A stretch of 64,000 nucleotides of DNA. Origin: Streptomyces griseoaurantiacus. Lineage in GTDB: Bacteria > Actinomycetota > Actinomycetes > Streptomycetales > Streptomycetaceae. Both the position numbers and the translations under genes were made by a program. A model generated the notes under the pieces. That model saw only the letters and a list, made by a program, of their open reading frames with translations. It searched no databases and was not told the DNA's origin. Below are positions 63,602-64,000 of this stretch, one piece after another; position 1 is the first letter of the stretch, and every line of letters begins with the position of its first letter. The stretch covers positions 186,001 through 250,000 of the forward strand of contig BNBP01000002.1 of NCBI GenBank assembly GCA_014656015.1, written 5' to 3'.

Positions 63602-64000
63602 TCAGCGTTGTTCGAGGCTTCGGGCCGTGGACTCGGTGTGCTGGGCGCGGTCGACGTCGTAGACGCCGGGGACCTCCCGCATGGCCCGCATCAGCGCGGG
63701 GAGCTGCGTGGCGTCGGGGAGCTGGAGCGTGTAGGTGTGCCGCACCCGCTGCTGGCTGGGCGGTGCGACGGTGGCCGAGACGATGCCGACGCCCTCACGG
63801 GCGATCGCCTCGGTGAGGTCGGCGAGCAGATGGGGCCGGCCGAAGGACTCGGCGACCAGCGTGACGCGGAAGTCGGTGGTGTCCCCCCAGCGCACGCCGA
63901 CCTCCGCGCGCCCGGTGCTCTTCATGCGCGCCGCTCCGGCGCACTGGACGCGGTGGACGGTCACCGCTCCCCCGCGGACGGTGAAGCCCGTGATCTCGTC
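63602..64000 (-). CDS. rshA: RSH-family (p)ppGpp synthetase/hydrolase, C-terminal ACT domain (partial)
   Basis: Only the C-terminal end is present; the coding frame continues past 64000. The visible part reads DEITGFTVRGGAVTVHRVQC and then an ACT domain (FRVTLVAESFGRPHLLADLTEA, GIVSATVAPPSQQR), as in RelA/SpoT homologues. The gene order hflX, peptidase, RSH matches rshA of S. coelicolor as I recall it, a (p)ppGpp synthetase/hydrolase of the stringent response. The catalytic domains are outside the window, so which activities remain cannot be judged. Confidence 0.85.
   Translation of the reverse strand, partial: DEITGFTVRGGAVTVHRVQCAGAARMKSTGRAEVGVRWGDTTDFRVTLVAESFGRPHLLADLTEAIAREGVGIVSATVAPPSQQRVRHTYTLQLPDATQLPALMRAMREVPGVYDVDRAQHTESTARSLEQR

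Overview
The window is chromosomal DNA of a high-GC actinomycete, almost certainly a Streptomyces. The third codon position is strongly G/C-biased, GTG starts are common, and gene order matches what I recall around the principal sigma factor of Streptomyces coelicolor: parE, hrdB, whiH, recQ, rnhB, nrdJ-nrdR, lexA, a small siderophore gene set, hflX and rshA. I saw no tRNA, rRNA, insertion sequence, prophage, integrase or CRISPR array. This is mostly core chromosome with scattered accessory genes, not a genomic island.

Layout. 1-3472: truncated CobW-type GTPase, DUF6082-like protein, small conserved protein, and an iron-box-controlled sucrase/ferredoxin-like protein. 3612-8988: CitA-type histidine kinase and CitB-type regulator flanking an opposite-strand NMT1/Tau-type ABC importer. 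9220-13792: DUF485/ActP acetate symporter pair, then an overlapping NarL regulator, kinase and membrane-protein operon. 14013-24066: topoisomerase IV ParE, DUF7455 zinc protein, secreted protease, HrdB, WhiH, an ABC ATPase-permease fusion with a changed Walker A motif, and an NrtR-like Nudix regulator. 24197-35255: debranching-enzyme-like protein, DUF4192 protein with two inverted DnaA boxes upstream, a cyclase/MHS transporter/amidohydrolase operon with a divergent Lrp-type regulator, and a RecQ-phosphoribosyltransferase fusion. 35676-46262: two unknown proteins, RNase HII, a TetR/MFS efflux pair with two perfect operators, a DUF4173-type membrane protein, VOC protein, ADP-ribosylglycohydrolase, histidine phosphatase, YdbC-like protein and TerD protein. 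46385-53684: NrdJ, NrdR, LexA and a DinG-type helicase. 53810-58359: NIS siderophore set (acyltransferase, IucA/IucC synthetase, diaminobutyrate aminotransferase). 58750-64000: lipoprotein serine protease, HflX, M1 aminopeptidase and the 3' end of an RSH-family gene.

Themes. Many regulatory signals can be read directly: a DmdR1-type iron box, a LexA box, tandem NrdR boxes, a consensus sigma-R promoter before hflX, a sigma-WhiG-like promoter before whiH, and the paired operators of the TetR/MFS module. DNA supply and repair (NrdJ/NrdR, LexA, DinG, RecQ, RNase HII, ParE) and development or stress control (HrdB, WhiH, HflX, RSH) dominate. No wholly new multi-gene system is evident. The best candidates for new biology are the inverted DnaA-box pair at 28416-28461, the compact siderophore set that lacks hydroxylase and decarboxylase genes, the RecQ-PRTase fusion, and the ABC protein with the Walker A lysine replaced by arginine next to whiH.
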